Positions 1-8,894 of a DNA stretch of 64,000 bases are shown here, piece by piece. The stretch's first letter is position 1, and every line of letters starts with the position of its first letter. The notes beneath the pieces were generated by a model. The model was not told the DNA's origin. It saw only the letters and a program-made list of their open reading frames with translations, and did not search any database. This DNA is from CAMCXT01 sp046302715. GTDB lineage: Bacteria; Bacteroidota; Bacteroidia; M30B66. Location of the stretch: the NCBI GenBank assembly GCA_046302715.1, contig JBKCHQ010000106.1, positions 4,084 to 68,083 on the forward strand, given 5' to 3'. A program made the position numbers and the translations under genes.

Positions 1-758
1 GCCATCTTCATCAGAATAATGTCCATTTTCGCCACACGCTCTATTTCCCAGTTTTCCGCTTTTTGAGCAATCTCTTTCTCAAAATCCTCGTGATGCAAAA
101 TAGTTTGACGGTATAATTCAGTCGCAAATTTTCGGTCCTCGTCAGATTCTTTCTGCAATGGCATCAATTTAAAGGCGCACTCTTCCTCCTTTATGTTCCT
201 AATGGTTTTATAAACGCCATGCTGCATTATTTCAATCTCATCCAGCCAGTAAATGCTTCGCTCCTCCAACATTAATCGAATAAGCTCTGAAGGGAATACA
301 TGATGTTCGTAAATCCAGCAAACCAATTCCTGGTCTTCTTTAAAACTTGGGGCGTTTTTATGGAGATACTCTACAAATACAGCTTCATTGCGAAACTGCA
401 TGAAGATTTTACGCACTAACTCCTGCTGCCCAATCCAGTTAATTTTAAGCTTATAGAGCTTTTCCTGCAGACCTTCGTGATTGCCTATTTTTTGAATAAT
501 GCGATTCTCAACGAAATTAAGGCTCGGATTTAGATCTTCTGCTGTTGGAAGGTGCTTTTGCCTGCGTTCATGAATGAGATTTTCGGCAGCATCTCTAAAT
601 TCAGGAAGAATAGAAAGATACGTTAAGTAAATCTCATACACCTTGTCGATGCTATGAAACAATTCTTTTTCACCCAGACGCACATCGTCCTGCCCCGACT
701 GAAAAAAGGCATAAAGCGCTTTAAGTACTTTTTCTCGTATATGCCTTCTGTTGAGCAT
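1..758 (-). CDS. nusB: NusB-family transcription antitermination factor, 3' end cut by window edge
   Basis: I translated this gene from the minus strand. It begins MLNRRHIREKVLKALYAF, the typical start of NusB in Bacteroidota, and runs open to the window edge with about 252 residues visible. Bacteroidota NusB proteins are much longer than the E. coli protein (about 300 against 139 residues), with a charged helical insert before the RNA-binding NusB fold; that fold would lie in the visible distal part and continue off the window. NusB with NusE (S10) binds boxA RNA and supports antitermination on rRNA operons. The ATG lies one base after the TAA of the leucine dehydrogenase gene, so the two are very likely cotranscribed. 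The family call is fairly sure from the N-terminus and length. Confidence 0.82.
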   Translation of the reverse strand, partial: MLNRRHIREKVLKALYAFFQSGQDDVRLGEKELFHSIDKVYEIYLTYLSILPEFRDAAENLIHERRQKHLPTAEDLNPSLNFVENRIIQKIGNHEGLQEKLYKLKINWIGQQELVRKIFMQFRNEAVFVEYLHKNAPSFKEDQELVCWIYEHHVFPSELIRLMLEERSIYWLDEIEIMQHGVYKTIRNIKEEECAFKLMPLQKESDEDRKFATELYRQTILHHEDFEKEIAQKAENWEIERVAKMDIILMKM

Positions 759-759
759 G

Positions 760-1872
760 TTAAAAGGATAGTTTTATGCGGCCTACGGAGTCGATTCTTT
801 TTTCTGCTAATCGTTTAGCCGCTTCGATGGTAGGGATATTTTCATTTCGGGCAATGCCAAAAACATGACAAGCAGCATCGTAGATATGTTCCGTTTTTGC
901 GTAAGCACGTTCACGGTTATAGCCTTCAAGCTCTATAGATACATTGATAAGCCCGCCAGCATTAATCAAAAAATCTGGAGCATACAAAATGCCTTTATCC
1001 TTTACCATTTGACCATGTACTTCTTCTTCGGCCAGCTGATTATTGGCTGCACCAGCGATAATGGAGCATTTCAAACGTGAAAGTGAATCGGTATTTACCG
1101 AAGCGCCCAAGGCACAAGGGGCATAAATATCGATGTCTAAATCGAATAACTGATCGCCTTCCACTACATTTACGCCTGAAGATTGGGTCAATACGCTGTT
1201 GATATTGTCTTTATTGATGTCGTTAATCCAAACTTTAGCCCCTTCTTTTACTAAATGGGCAACCAGATGCTGGCCTACTTTTCCAACGCCCTGAACAGCG
1301 ACTTTTTTGCCATTTAAGCTATCATTCCCAAAAACCTCTTTGGCAGAAGCCTTCATTCCTAAATAAACTCCGTACGCCGTAACCGGAGATGGATCGCCGC
1401 CACCGCCTAGTATTTCAGGTAAACCGGTAACATGCTTGGTTTCCATGGCAATATATTCAATATCGCGTGTACCAATATTCACATCTTCGGCGGTGATGTA
1501 TCTGCCGGCAAGGCCATCAACAAATTTACCGAAGCGTCTGAGCATAGCTTCAGTTTTCTGATTACGGGCATCGCCAATTATTACAGCCTTTCCACCACCC
1601 AGATTTAAACCGGTAATTGCTGCTTTATAGGTCATGCCCCGCGACAGGCGCAATACATCGGTAAGCGCCTCTGCTTCGGTTTTGTATGTCCACATGCGCG
1701 TACCGCCCAATGCAGGACCTAAATGGGTATTGTGTATGGCAACTATGGCTTTTAAGCCTGTGGCTCGATCATAAAAATGTACTACCTGTTCGTGGCCGCC
1801 TTGTTCCATGCCTGTTAAGGCTGAGGTCACTTCTTGGGCAACCGATGTATTTAATTCAGTTGTTTGAGCCAT
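760..1872 (-). CDS. bcd: Glu/Leu/Phe/Val dehydrogenase, probably leucine dehydrogenase
   Basis: This 370-residue protein reversibly deaminates a branched-chain amino acid (leucine to ketoisocaproate) with NAD. It has the dimerization/catalytic domain first, with GGTRMW at about 56-61 and the glycine-rich GGGKAVIIGD holding the catalytic lysine near 95. A Rossmann domain follows, with VAVQGVGKVGQ at about 192-202. The C-terminal helices include the conserved NAGGLINVSIE. The length fits Leu/Val dehydrogenases of Bacillus and Bacteroidota. In cells it feeds branched-chain amino acid catabolism or iso-fatty acid primer synthesis, both common in this phylum. It is first in a minus-strand unit with nusB and has a clear promoter upstream. 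Valine or phenylalanine preference cannot be excluded. Confidence 0.9.
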   Translation of the reverse strand: MAQTTELNTSVAQEVTSALTGMEQGGHEQVVHFYDRATGLKAIVAIHNTHLGPALGGTRMWTYKTEAEALTDVLRLSRGMTYKAAITGLNLGGGKAVIIGDARNQKTEAMLRRFGKFVDGLAGRYITAEDVNIGTRDIEYIAMETKHVTGLPEILGGGGDPSPVTAYGVYLGMKASAKEVFGNDSLNGKKVAVQGVGKVGQHLVAHLVKEGAKVWINDINKDNINSVLTQSSGVNVVEGDQLFDLDIDIYAPCALGASVNTDSLSRLKCSIIAGAANNQLAEEEVHGQMVKDKGILYAPDFLINAGGLINVSIELEGYNRERAYAKTEHIYDAACHVFGIARNENIPTIEAAKRLAEKRIDSVGRIKLSF

Positions 1873-1925
1873 GTGATTTGTTTTCTTTTGGGAGTTTGAG
1901 TTAGGTCAATAGCTGGGATTTTCAA

Positions 1926-1933
1926 TATTTTTG
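1926..1933 (+). promoter_or_regulatory. Possible -7 box of the ABC exporter gene
   Basis: TATTTTTG matches TAnnTTTG and lies 83 bases before the ATG at 2016. No good TTTG is seen at 18-19 bases upstream; the nearest is 27 bases away, so the call is weak. Confidence 0.33.
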
Positions 1934-1948
1934 CTTCAGTATTAGTAT

Positions 1949-1963
1949 CCCCGCAAATCGGGG
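1949..1963. repeat. Perfect inverted repeat at the expected start point of bcd
   Basis: CCCCG at 1949-1953 and CGGGG at 1959-1963 flank a 5-base CAAAT spacer. The repeat lies immediately downstream of the minus-strand -7 box at 1966-1973, so it covers the expected +1 of the bcd transcript. It also lies between two divergent genes. A repressor operator is possible; an RNA hairpin is less likely because transcription would start inside it. Confidence 0.4.
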
Positions 1964-1965
1964 CA

Positions 1966-1997
1966 CAAAAGTACACGATTTTACACACCCCGCAAAA
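1966..1997 (-). promoter_or_regulatory. Bacteroidota-type promoter of bcd-nusB
   Basis: On the minus strand there is a TTTTG -33 element at 1997-1993, then exactly 19 bases, then the -7 box TACTTTTG at 1973-1966, a full match to TAnnTTTG. It lies about 95 bases before the ATG of the leucine dehydrogenase gene. The same spacing is seen at the rpsU and tRNA-Pro promoters in this window. Confidence 0.68.
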
Positions 1998-2015
1998 TTC
2001 AAGAAGCAGGAACCT

Positions 2016-3818
2016 ATGAAATCATTGAAATTTCTTAATGCCTATCTCCTGCGCTATAAAACAAGGCTGTTATTGGGGGTGGTTTTTGTTACGGTATCGA
2101 ACATTTTTGCCATTTATCCGGCCGAGATTTTACGCAAGGGTATTGATATGGTGCACCATGGCATTCAGGTGTATTTTCAGTTTAAAGGCGCATCGCTCGA
2201 GAGCGACTTGATTAGTGGCTTTTTTACGCTATTGCTTATTTTAGGTTTGGCTGTAATCTGCACAGCGCTTTTAAAAGGGCTATTTATGTTTTTTATGCGG
2301 CAAACTATAATTGTAATGTCGCGCCTGGTGGAGTATGATTTAAAAAACGACATTTTTGCTCAATATCAGCGGCTCGATTACGCTTTTTATAAAAGAAATA
2401 AAACCGGCGACCTTATGGCTCGCATCGGCGAAGACGTGAGTCAGGTGAGGATGTATGTAGGGCCAGCCATAATGTACGCGATAAGTACGGTTACCTTGTT
2501 TTTTCTGGTACTAGGACGCATGGTTTCGGTAGAGCCCGAGTTAACACTTTATGTGTTGAGCCCGCTGCCTATTTTGGCTTTGGCCATTTATTTAGTGAAT
2601 TCCACTGTAATCAAGAAAAGCGAACGTGTGCAGCAGCAACTTTCGTTAATATCGTCACGTGTGCAGGAAAGCCTGTCTGGTATTAGGGTTGTTAAAGCCT
2701 ATGCTAAAGAACATTATTATGCAAACGTTTTTGGGGCGGAGACCGAGGAATATAAAAACAGAAATTTAACATTGGTGCAAATAAGCGCACTTTTTCAGCC
2801 GCTCATTGTGGTATTAATCGGCTTAAGTACACTAATTACAGTGTATGTGGGTGGGTTAAAAGTGCAAACGGGCGAAATTTCGGCAGGTATTATTGGCGAA
2901 TTTATTCTTTACGTAAATATGCTTACTTGGCCGGTAGCCAGTATTGGCTGGGTAACTTCTATTGTTCAAAGAGCCGCCGCTTCGCAGGTACGTATTAATG
3001 AGTTTATGGAACAAAAGCCCGGTGTAGTTAACGAAACAAGCGAGCCATTTACGCTGCAAGGTAACATCGAGTTTAAGGAGGTGTATTTCCGTTATCCCGA
3101 AAGTGGTATAGAGGCCTTACACGATATTAGTTTTACCCTGGAAAAAGGAAAATCGTTGGCTTTTGTGGGCAGAACCGGATCGGGCAAAAGTACTATTGCC
3201 GCTTTGGTTACACGACTTTATGATGTTGACCATGGCCAAATTTTGATTGACGGTAAATCGCTCCAGAATATTAATCTCGATCATTACCGCTCTTCGCTTT
3301 CGTATGTTCCGCAAGATGTATTTCTTTTTTCAGACACCATAAAGGCAAATATCTCTTTTGGTTTTCATCCCTCGCAGGTGCCTCAAAATGAAATGCCACT
3401 CATTGAACAAGCTGCTACGGATGCTGCAATATTAGAACACATCGAAGCATTTTCTGAAAAATTTGAAACTCGAATTGGCGAAAGAGGGGTAACGCTTTCG
3501 GGGGGACAAAAGCAACGAATTTCAATTGCTCGGGCTCTTGTGCGTAATCCTCAATTATTAATTTTCGATGATTGTTTAAGTGCTGTAGATACTGCTACCG
3601 AAGAAACTATATTAAACAATCTAAAGCGAAAAATGGAGGGTAAAACTTGCATTTTTATTGCACATCGCATTTCAACCATTAAGCATTGCGATGAAATTAT
3701 TGTTCTTGAAAATGGCCGTATAGCCGAAAAAGGATCGCACCAAGAGCTTATTGCCCAAGAAGGGATATATGCTTCGATGTACCGAAAACAATTGCTCGAA
3801 GAAAAATCCTCTGTTTAG
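2016..3818 (+). CDS. ABC exporter, fused permease/ATPase (MsbA type)
   Basis: This is a complete half-transporter of 600 residues. The N-terminal half is an ABC transmembrane domain with about six membrane segments; it includes the DLMARIGEDVSQVR coupling region near 130. The C-terminal half is a full nucleotide-binding domain: Walker A GRTGSGKST near 383, Q-loop YVPQDVFLF, signature LSGGQKQR near 493, Walker B LLIFDDCLSAVD near 515, and the H-loop IAHRIST. It would act as a homodimer in the inner membrane exporting lipids, lipid-linked products or drugs. The family is certain but the substrate is not. The divergent neighbour is leucine dehydrogenase, a frequent arrangement in Flavobacteria. 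Confidence 0.93.
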   Translation: MKSLKFLNAYLLRYKTRLLLGVVFVTVSNIFAIYPAEILRKGIDMVHHGIQVYFQFKGASLESDLISGFFTLLLILGLAVICTALLKGLFMFFMRQTIIVMSRLVEYDLKNDIFAQYQRLDYAFYKRNKTGDLMARIGEDVSQVRMYVGPAIMYAISTVTLFFLVLGRMVSVEPELTLYVLSPLPILALAIYLVNSTVIKKSERVQQQLSLISSRVQESLSGIRVVKAYAKEHYYANVFGAETEEYKNRNLTLVQISALFQPLIVVLIGLSTLITVYVGGLKVQTGEISAGIIGEFILYVNMLTWPVASIGWVTSIVQRAAASQVRINEFMEQKPGVVNETSEPFTLQGNIEFKEVYFRYPESGIEALHDISFTLEKGKSLAFVGRTGSGKSTIAALVTRLYDVDHGQILIDGKSLQNINLDHYRSSLSYVPQDVFLFSDTIKANISFGFHPSQVPQNEMPLIEQAATDAAILEHIEAFSEKFETRIGERGVTLSGGQKQRISIARALVRNPQLLIFDDCLSAVDTATEETILNNLKRKMEGKTCIFIAHRISTIKHCDEIIVLENGRIAEKGSHQELIAQEGIYASMYRKQLLEEKSSV

Positions 3819-3827
3819 GTTTAGATT

Positions 3828-4679
3828 CTAACGGGGCTTTGCCAGCCCTTTTTCAGGTTTTTTGAAGTTTTTCTGTTCCTCTTTGTCGTTTCTGGCCTCG
3901 AAATTTCTGATAAACTTCCATTTACCTTTTTCGAAAACGTAGGCATCGGTAGAAAAATCGGGACTATAAAATGCATACTGGCCCTCCAACGTAGAATTTG
4001 GCGGCACCAGATGGTCGAAGACTATATGCTGGTTGGTCTCGAAATAACGCAGACTTACAGCTGCATCCTCGGCATATTCAAGCAAAACTCGATGCTTAAG
4101 AATCTTACCCTCCTGAAAAATTGGAGATCCAAACTTAACATTCTTACCAGTTATCTGCATAACGTCAATAATCTTTCGGTTGCTAAGGGCAGTATTGCCG
4201 TCCCAACCTAAAAGCGTGTAGGTTTTTTTACGCTTGTATTTTGTATAAATTATCTTGTAATACAAAGCTCCGTACCAATGAGCAGCATTTAATGCCCTAA
4301 ATTCAGGTTTAGAAATACTGTCCGAATCATCAATTAAAACTAAGGTCTTACCTCTAGCTTTTTTAGAATCGGCGAATCTAACGCGTCCGTAATATTTGTA
4401 CGTTCCGTCTAATTGTGGAATATTCCACGTTATCAGCAGAAAGGTATTGTCGGGCGCACGTAGGACGGAAATGGACCTTATGGTGTCTAGGCCATTAAAC
4501 GAAGATTGGGGCAGGCTTAAAACAGAATCAATGAGTGTCTCCACTTTTCGGCCAAACTCCATTCTTTTTTCTGCATCAGAATCATTAAGCATGGCTCGGG
4601 CACTTTCAGAAAGCCCCATCTGGCCGTAAAGTCCGGAAATGGAAATGCTGTAAATGAAGATTATGCGTCGAAAAACCAT
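3828..4679 (-). CDS. Unknown secreted protein
   Basis: I do not recognise a named domain. From the ATG at 4679 the protein is 283 residues: MVFRR, then a hydrophobic stretch and a small-residue end GLYGQ, which makes a plausible Sec signal peptide. An alternative ATG at 4694 adds MHLKG. The mature part is hydrophilic and beta-rich, with WYGALYYKIIYTKYK and YTLLGWDGN; it looks like the full-length conserved proteins of unknown function in Bacteroidota that are exported to the periplasm. The C-terminal tail is lysine-rich. Its start overlaps the 3' end of the dihydroorotase-like gene, so it should be translationally coupled to that gene. No cysteine follows the signal, so it is not a lipoprotein. 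Confidence 0.75.
   Translation of the reverse strand: MVFRRIIFIYSISISGLYGQMGLSESARAMLNDSDAEKRMEFGRKVETLIDSVLSLPQSSFNGLDTIRSISVLRAPDNTFLLITWNIPQLDGTYKYYGRVRFADSKKARGKTLVLIDDSDSISKPEFRALNAAHWYGALYYKIIYTKYKRKKTYTLLGWDGNTALSNRKIIDVMQITGKNVKFGSPIFQEGKILKHRVLLEYAEDAAVSLRYFETNQHIVFDHLVPPNSTLEGQYAFYSPDFSTDAYVFEKGKWKFIRNFEARNDKEEQKNFKKPEKGLAKPR
3834..3853 (+). terminator. Intrinsic terminator of the ABC exporter gene
   Basis: GGGCT and AGCCC pair around a TTGCC loop at 3834-3848 and are followed by TTTTT. It sits 16 bases after the exporter stop codon, inside the 3' end of the convergent gene. Confidence 0.55.
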
Positions 4680-5938
4680 CCCTTTGAGGTGCATGTTCCG
4701 TAAATCTTGCCCTGTAACTGCATGCCCGGGTAAGGCGAATTCGAAGATTTTGAGAATATCATTTCCTCCGTAAACGTAAATTGCTCCGCTGGCGTATATA
4801 TAAAGAAATTGGCCGGAGCTCCATCTTCAATTCTCGGGATCTCTTTACCGACAATTTTTCGGGGATTAATCGAAAGGGCGCGGATTAAAACATCGATATC
4901 TGAATCACTATTTAAGGCTTTACGTGCAGCCGCATAAAGACATTCAATGCCTTCGATCCCAAATCGGGCATACGCAAATTCAACATCTTTATGCTCAATT
5001 GGCTCAGGCCGGTGATCAGAACACAATACGTCAATGGTCCCGTCGCGCAAGCCTTGAATAAGTGCAATTCGATCATTTTCGCTCCTTAAAGGAGGCCACA
5101 CTTTATAATTACTATCGAACTTTTCAAGACATCCATCATTAAAAAGCAGATGATGCGGGTAGGTGCTGCAATACACCTTAATGTGTGCAGACTTAGCTTC
5201 TCTAATAATATCCACCGATTTGGCACAACTTATTCCTGCAATAAATATGGGAACATCGTGATATTGAGCTAAAGTAATAGCCCGCTGAATACCGAGTATT
5301 TCGCTTATTTCAGGCGCACTTTTTAATCCCAATCGCGTGCTGCTTTCGCCTTCATTCACTAAGGCCCCCTGAGTTATTGCGGCATCATCGGGGTGCAACA
5401 TCACTATACCTCCTGATAATTTGGTGTACTGGAGCGCCAAATGCAGAAGAAGCGTGTTGGACAAAGCGCTTTTATCGTCGGTAAATACTGCGACCCCTTC
5501 CTGTTTCAAGGCCACCATTTCGGTTAGATCTTTTCCCTTCATACCAACCGAAAGTGCACCCGCTGCGACAAATTCAACAGGTAAATCGGCAGTGGATTGA
5601 TGGATAAATGCTGCAGCCCCACGATGATCCGTTACCGGAAGTAAGTCTGGCATCAGGTTTAATGAAGTTACTCCACCACGCATGGCTGCATTAGATAAAC
5701 TTTCAAAGGTTTCGCGTTCTTCAAACCCAGGCTCTCCACCTGTAACTTGAAAATCGTAAAGACCGGGTGAAGCCAAAAGTCCACTGCAATCGAAAACCTC
5801 AATTTCGAATGAATTATCTGTTTGTGCGTTTATATGGATTATTCCGTCTCTTACTAAAATGGAGCACAGTTGATGGTGTAAATTACTTTCAGGATGTGCA
5901 ATGCGTACGTTTTTGAATAGAACCGCGTGCTTCTTCAT
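4661..5938 (-). CDS. Dihydroorotase-like amidohydrolase lacking the HxH metal motif
   Basis: This 425-residue protein has the overall layout of a class I dihydroorotase: a small beta domain, a TIM barrel, and the late motif CSDHRPEP near 334. At the first strand, where active enzymes have DxHxH, it reads YDFQVTGGEPGFEERE, so both first-strand metal ligands are missing. MLHPDD keeps a histidine. I recall Flavobacterial paralogues with the same loss. It may be a non-catalytic partner of aspartate carbamoyltransferase, as PyrC' is in Pseudomonas, or an enzyme with another chemistry. The start is set at the ATG at 5938 because it makes an ATGA overlap with the BatA-like gene; a longer reading frame to 6010 would overlap that gene by 76 bases. 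The family is clear but activity is doubtful. Confidence 0.85.
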   Translation of the reverse strand: MKKHAVLFKNVRIAHPESNLHHQLCSILVRDGIIHINAQTDNSFEIEVFDCSGLLASPGLYDFQVTGGEPGFEERETFESLSNAAMRGGVTSLNLMPDLLPVTDHRGAAAFIHQSTADLPVEFVAAGALSVGMKGKDLTEMVALKQEGVAVFTDDKSALSNTLLLHLALQYTKLSGGIVMLHPDDAAITQGALVNEGESSTRLGLKSAPEISEILGIQRAITLAQYHDVPIFIAGISCAKSVDIIREAKSAHIKVYCSTYPHHLLFNDGCLEKFDSNYKVWPPLRSENDRIALIQGLRDGTIDVLCSDHRPEPIEHKDVEFAYARFGIEGIECLYAAARKALNSDSDIDVLIRALSINPRKIVGKEIPRIEDGAPANFFIYTPAEQFTFTEEMIFSKSSNSPYPGMQLQGKIYGTCTSKGWFFDA

Positions 5939-7977
5939 GATTTCATAAAGCGTATGAGTAATATTTCGAGAAGGAAAAACAATAATGCAGCAATGATGAA
6001 GTATTTCCAAATGGGCTTTCCTTCATCAAGTTGTGCGATACTGTTTCCCAATTCTTTTTGATTGCCGTCGAGAATTTCCAGAGAGGTGAAACCAGCTGCA
6101 TTGAAGCGTTTTAGCAAATTCTCCTTATTTTCGAACTTCATTTCCGACTCTTCGCGCGGGTAATTGAACGATGCCCATCCCTTAATGCTATCGCCTATCA
6201 TGATCTTGTAATTGCCTGCTTTAGGCAATTCATTGTTAACATATAGTTTAACAATACCGTTTTGCATTTCCTGTTCAGGTATAATTTCGAATGTGCCGTC
6301 TTCCGATTTGAGCTTCAGAGTTTTGTCGCCACCTGCTACCACACCCGACAACATTATTGCTTCATTTCTGCCAAGGGTATAATACAATTTCGAGGAGGGG
6401 AAAGAGTACAAGCCAATTTTATATAGCGTAGGTACAAAAAGCGCATGTTGTTGAAAATTACCGCCTACGTCATTGAGCTCAGTGCAGAACAAATACACCT
6501 TCCCTTTGCCCGAATCAAAGCTAGAAGCAAACAAGTCGCCATTGGGTAAACGCATGATTTCTTCGGAGCTGTTTTTTGAACCGCTGGTAATGCTGAAATA
6601 TTTTTTTACACTGGGCAAATCAATATTTTGAGGTACGCGTTCAAAAACATCATCATAAATTGGATGCCTGAAATTTAAATTCCCAACTCGTTGCGACAGC
6701 TCCTTTAAAGCACCATAACCGCCTGCATTGAGCGTTTGGCATAGCGATGTGTAACCGCTTACATTAGCCTGTAAGCTGGGGAAAACCGCAAGACTGCCGC
6801 CCTCACCGATGAACTTACTGATTTCTTGAACCATTCCGCTCGAAATCTCTTTTAAGCCACTCAATACGATTAAATTGTATTCAGGAAACTTCGAATAATC
6901 CAGCTGAAGCGAGGTAACGCTCGTTAAATTAAATGCAGGATTTTTCCCATAAATCTTTTCAAGGTAATTGCCCCCACCCTCATCTTGTACCACTAATACA
7001 TTAAGTTTTTCAGGCACGTTGTAGCTGAAATAGAAACGATCGTCGAAAATGATGGGGTGGTCGTTAATGGATAAACTGCCAAATTGATAGCCCGATTCGG
7101 GATTGGAAAAATTCATTTCGGCAATTTTTGAAGAATCAGCTCCAGCACTAAACGAACTTATACCTTTTTGAAGTTGATTAATGGTAACCGATGCCGCAAT
7201 ATTTTCAGCCCGTTGTTTAGAGTGATTGGTCACTGAGAATAATAATCTATCGGATGTTGATTTTTGGCGATATGGGGTTTCAAACCATAGGGAATCTATA
7301 GAAACATTGCCTTCGGCTTTGTTTTGTAAATGAATGAGGTTAAGTTGAACGGTAGTGTCGGCTTTTGCTTGTTCAATATCAGCGGCTCCACTTTGGAAGT
7401 CGCTTATTAAAAAGGAAATGGGGTTTTTGATTTTATTGTAATCAAACAGTTCGTTTTGACGGGCAATAATCTCTGAAGTTTTGCGGTAGCTGGCACTTAA
7501 ATCCACTTCACGAAGCATTTCGAGAAATTGGTCCTTCGAAAGCAGTCGCTGATGCTTTCCTTCAAAGTCGTTGGTTATTAATTGAAAGCGATCTGTTTCT
7601 TTGTAAGAAGATGCGATGGAAGCGGCGTGTTTTTTTGCCATTTCGAGTAATGTGGCCGTTTCGCTTTTGCCGTTCATAGAGAACGAGTTATCAATATATA
7701 TACTAATGGCCCTACTTCCGGTTTTTGCTTTATGCACCGAGGGTATGAAAGGGCGGGCAAAGGCTATTACCAAGGCAGCTAAAGCCAGACACCGCGCAAT
7801 TAAAATGAGGATGTGCTTGAGTTTTGAGCGACTTTGTGTTTCTTTTTGGAGCGATATTAAGAAACGTACATTGGTAAAATAAACCGTTTTAAACTTCCTG
7901 AAGTGAAAGAGGTGTATAATTATGGGGATAGCCAAGCTAAACAATGCCCATAAAAAAGCCGGATTCGTAAACTTCAT
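5935..7977 (-). CDS. BatA-like membrane protein with VWA domain
   Basis: This 680-residue protein starts with the BatA N-terminal domain: FTNPAFLWALFSLAIPIIIH, then HLFHFRKFKTVYFTNV, and a second membrane segment near 55-75. A von Willebrand A domain follows, with the MIDAS-type DNSFSMNG near 92. The long periplasmic part includes a glutamine-amidotransferase-like segment (LNVLVVQDEGGGNYLEKIYG, then IGEGGSLAVFPS). A last membrane segment lies near 655-675. Such proteins are common next to housekeeping genes in Bacteroidota and resemble the Bat aerotolerance proteins, but their exact role is unknown. It is the first gene of the unit with the dihydroorotase-like gene (4-base overlap). Confidence 0.86.
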   Translation of the reverse strand: MKFTNPAFLWALFSLAIPIIIHLFHFRKFKTVYFTNVRFLISLQKETQSRSKLKHILILIARCLALAALVIAFARPFIPSVHKAKTGSRAISIYIDNSFSMNGKSETATLLEMAKKHAASIASSYKETDRFQLITNDFEGKHQRLLSKDQFLEMLREVDLSASYRKTSEIIARQNELFDYNKIKNPISFLISDFQSGAADIEQAKADTTVQLNLIHLQNKAEGNVSIDSLWFETPYRQKSTSDRLLFSVTNHSKQRAENIAASVTINQLQKGISSFSAGADSSKIAEMNFSNPESGYQFGSLSINDHPIIFDDRFYFSYNVPEKLNVLVVQDEGGGNYLEKIYGKNPAFNLTSVTSLQLDYSKFPEYNLIVLSGLKEISSGMVQEISKFIGEGGSLAVFPSLQANVSGYTSLCQTLNAGGYGALKELSQRVGNLNFRHPIYDDVFERVPQNIDLPSVKKYFSITSGSKNSSEEIMRLPNGDLFASSFDSGKGKVYLFCTELNDVGGNFQQHALFVPTLYKIGLYSFPSSKLYYTLGRNEAIMLSGVVAGGDKTLKLKSEDGTFEIIPEQEMQNGIVKLYVNNELPKAGNYKIMIGDSIKGWASFNYPREESEMKFENKENLLKRFNAAGFTSLEILDGNQKELGNSIAQLDEGKPIWKYFIIAALLFFLLEILLIRFMKS

Positions 7978-8041
7978 CGCCCCACAAAGATATAAGCATT
8001 TTTAACCTCATTAAACCATTTCGTTAATTTATTTGAAGTAC

Positions 8042-8737
8042 ATGAGTGGTTTCGTAAGTTTTGACTTATTTCGTTTTGTGAAACTTTCGCCCTCTGGTAT
8101 TCAGCGTAAATTAGCCTTGGGCTTGCCCGGTCCATCGGCTCAATGGTTAATGGCGCCTGCAAATCGGCCACAACAGACTGCCGAGCAGGAATGGTACACC
8201 CGTTCAGCCGTTTTGATTCTTATATTGTTTGGCGGTAATGAGCCTGAAATAGTGTTTATACGTAGGGCCAGTTATAATGGAGTGCACAGCGGGCAAATCG
8301 GTTTTCCTGGGGGTAAATTTGAGCCCGACGAGCACAGTGCAGCAGAGGTTGCGCTGCGAGAGGCCAATGAAGAAATCGGAATAAATAGGAGTGACGTAGA
8401 GATTTTAGGCGCGTTGAGCCCTTTGCATATTCCGGTAAGCAAGATGCGGGTCGAACCTATTTTAGCAGTTTCAGAAATGATGCCGCAATTCGTACGCAAT
8501 GAGCGGGAAGTAGAGGAAATATTGGTAAAACCGCTTGACTTTTTTCTACAAATCGATAATATTGTAGCGTATGAATTGAAGCAATTTATTGGAGAAATAA
8601 GAAAAGTGCCCGCATTTAATACGAAGCCGGTACCAATTTGGGGAGCGACAGCCATGATAATGTCAGAGTTGCTAACCCTGGTTTATGATGCACATTGGTT
8701 ACATGTGGCGCAGCGCAATTTTTATAAGAATCAGTAA
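8042..8737 (+). CDS. Nudix hydrolase, CoA-pyrophosphatase type
   Basis: The protein has 231 residues from the ATG at 8042 (a TTG at 8033 in frame is less likely). It has the coenzyme A-specific UPF0035 signature FIRRASYNGVHSGQIGFPGG followed by the Nudix helix AALREANEEIG-like sequence (VALREANEEIGI) near 100-112. Such enzymes split CoA or acyl-CoA into phosphopantetheine and 3',5'-ADP, needing Mg or Mn, and so control CoA turnover in the cytoplasm. The length is a little above the usual 190-210 because of an N-terminal extension. It is a single gene, divergent from the BatA-like gene with a 64-base gap, and its 3' end overlaps the next convergent gene. Confidence 0.9.
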   Translation: MSGFVSFDLFRFVKLSPSGIQRKLALGLPGPSAQWLMAPANRPQQTAEQEWYTRSAVLILILFGGNEPEIVFIRRASYNGVHSGQIGFPGGKFEPDEHSAAEVALREANEEIGINRSDVEILGALSPLHIPVSKMRVEPILAVSEMMPQFVRNEREVEEILVKPLDFFLQIDNIVAYELKQFIGEIRKVPAFNTKPVPIWGATAMIMSELLTLVYDAHWLHVAQRNFYKNQ

Positions 8738-8893
8738 GAATACTCCACCGCCAAGAATAAGTGCAATAAGTCCTGAATTTTGATACTGACTCCGGTGAAT
8801 ACCCTTATCTTTTTTGAATGACCAGATTAAAATTCCGATAAATGCAACAGCAAAAAGAAGAGCAAATACCCAATGTCCCGGCCCGATGTTCAT
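8699..8893 (-). CDS. Small two-helix membrane protein
   Basis: This 64-residue protein has two membrane segments (about 8-25 and 42-60) joined by a basic loop with KKDKGIHRSQY. I recall similar small proteins beginning with the same MNIGPGHWVFALLF-like sequence in many Bacteroidota, always of unknown function. It overlaps the 3' end of the Nudix gene tail to tail by 39 bases; conserved-looking hydrophobic segments and a good ATG argue that it is real. A perfect hairpin ends one base before its start codon. Confidence 0.68.
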   Translation of the reverse strand: MNIGPGHWVFALLFAVAFIGILIWSFKKDKGIHRSQYQNSGLIALILGGGVFLLILIKIALRHM

Positions 8894-8894
8894 T

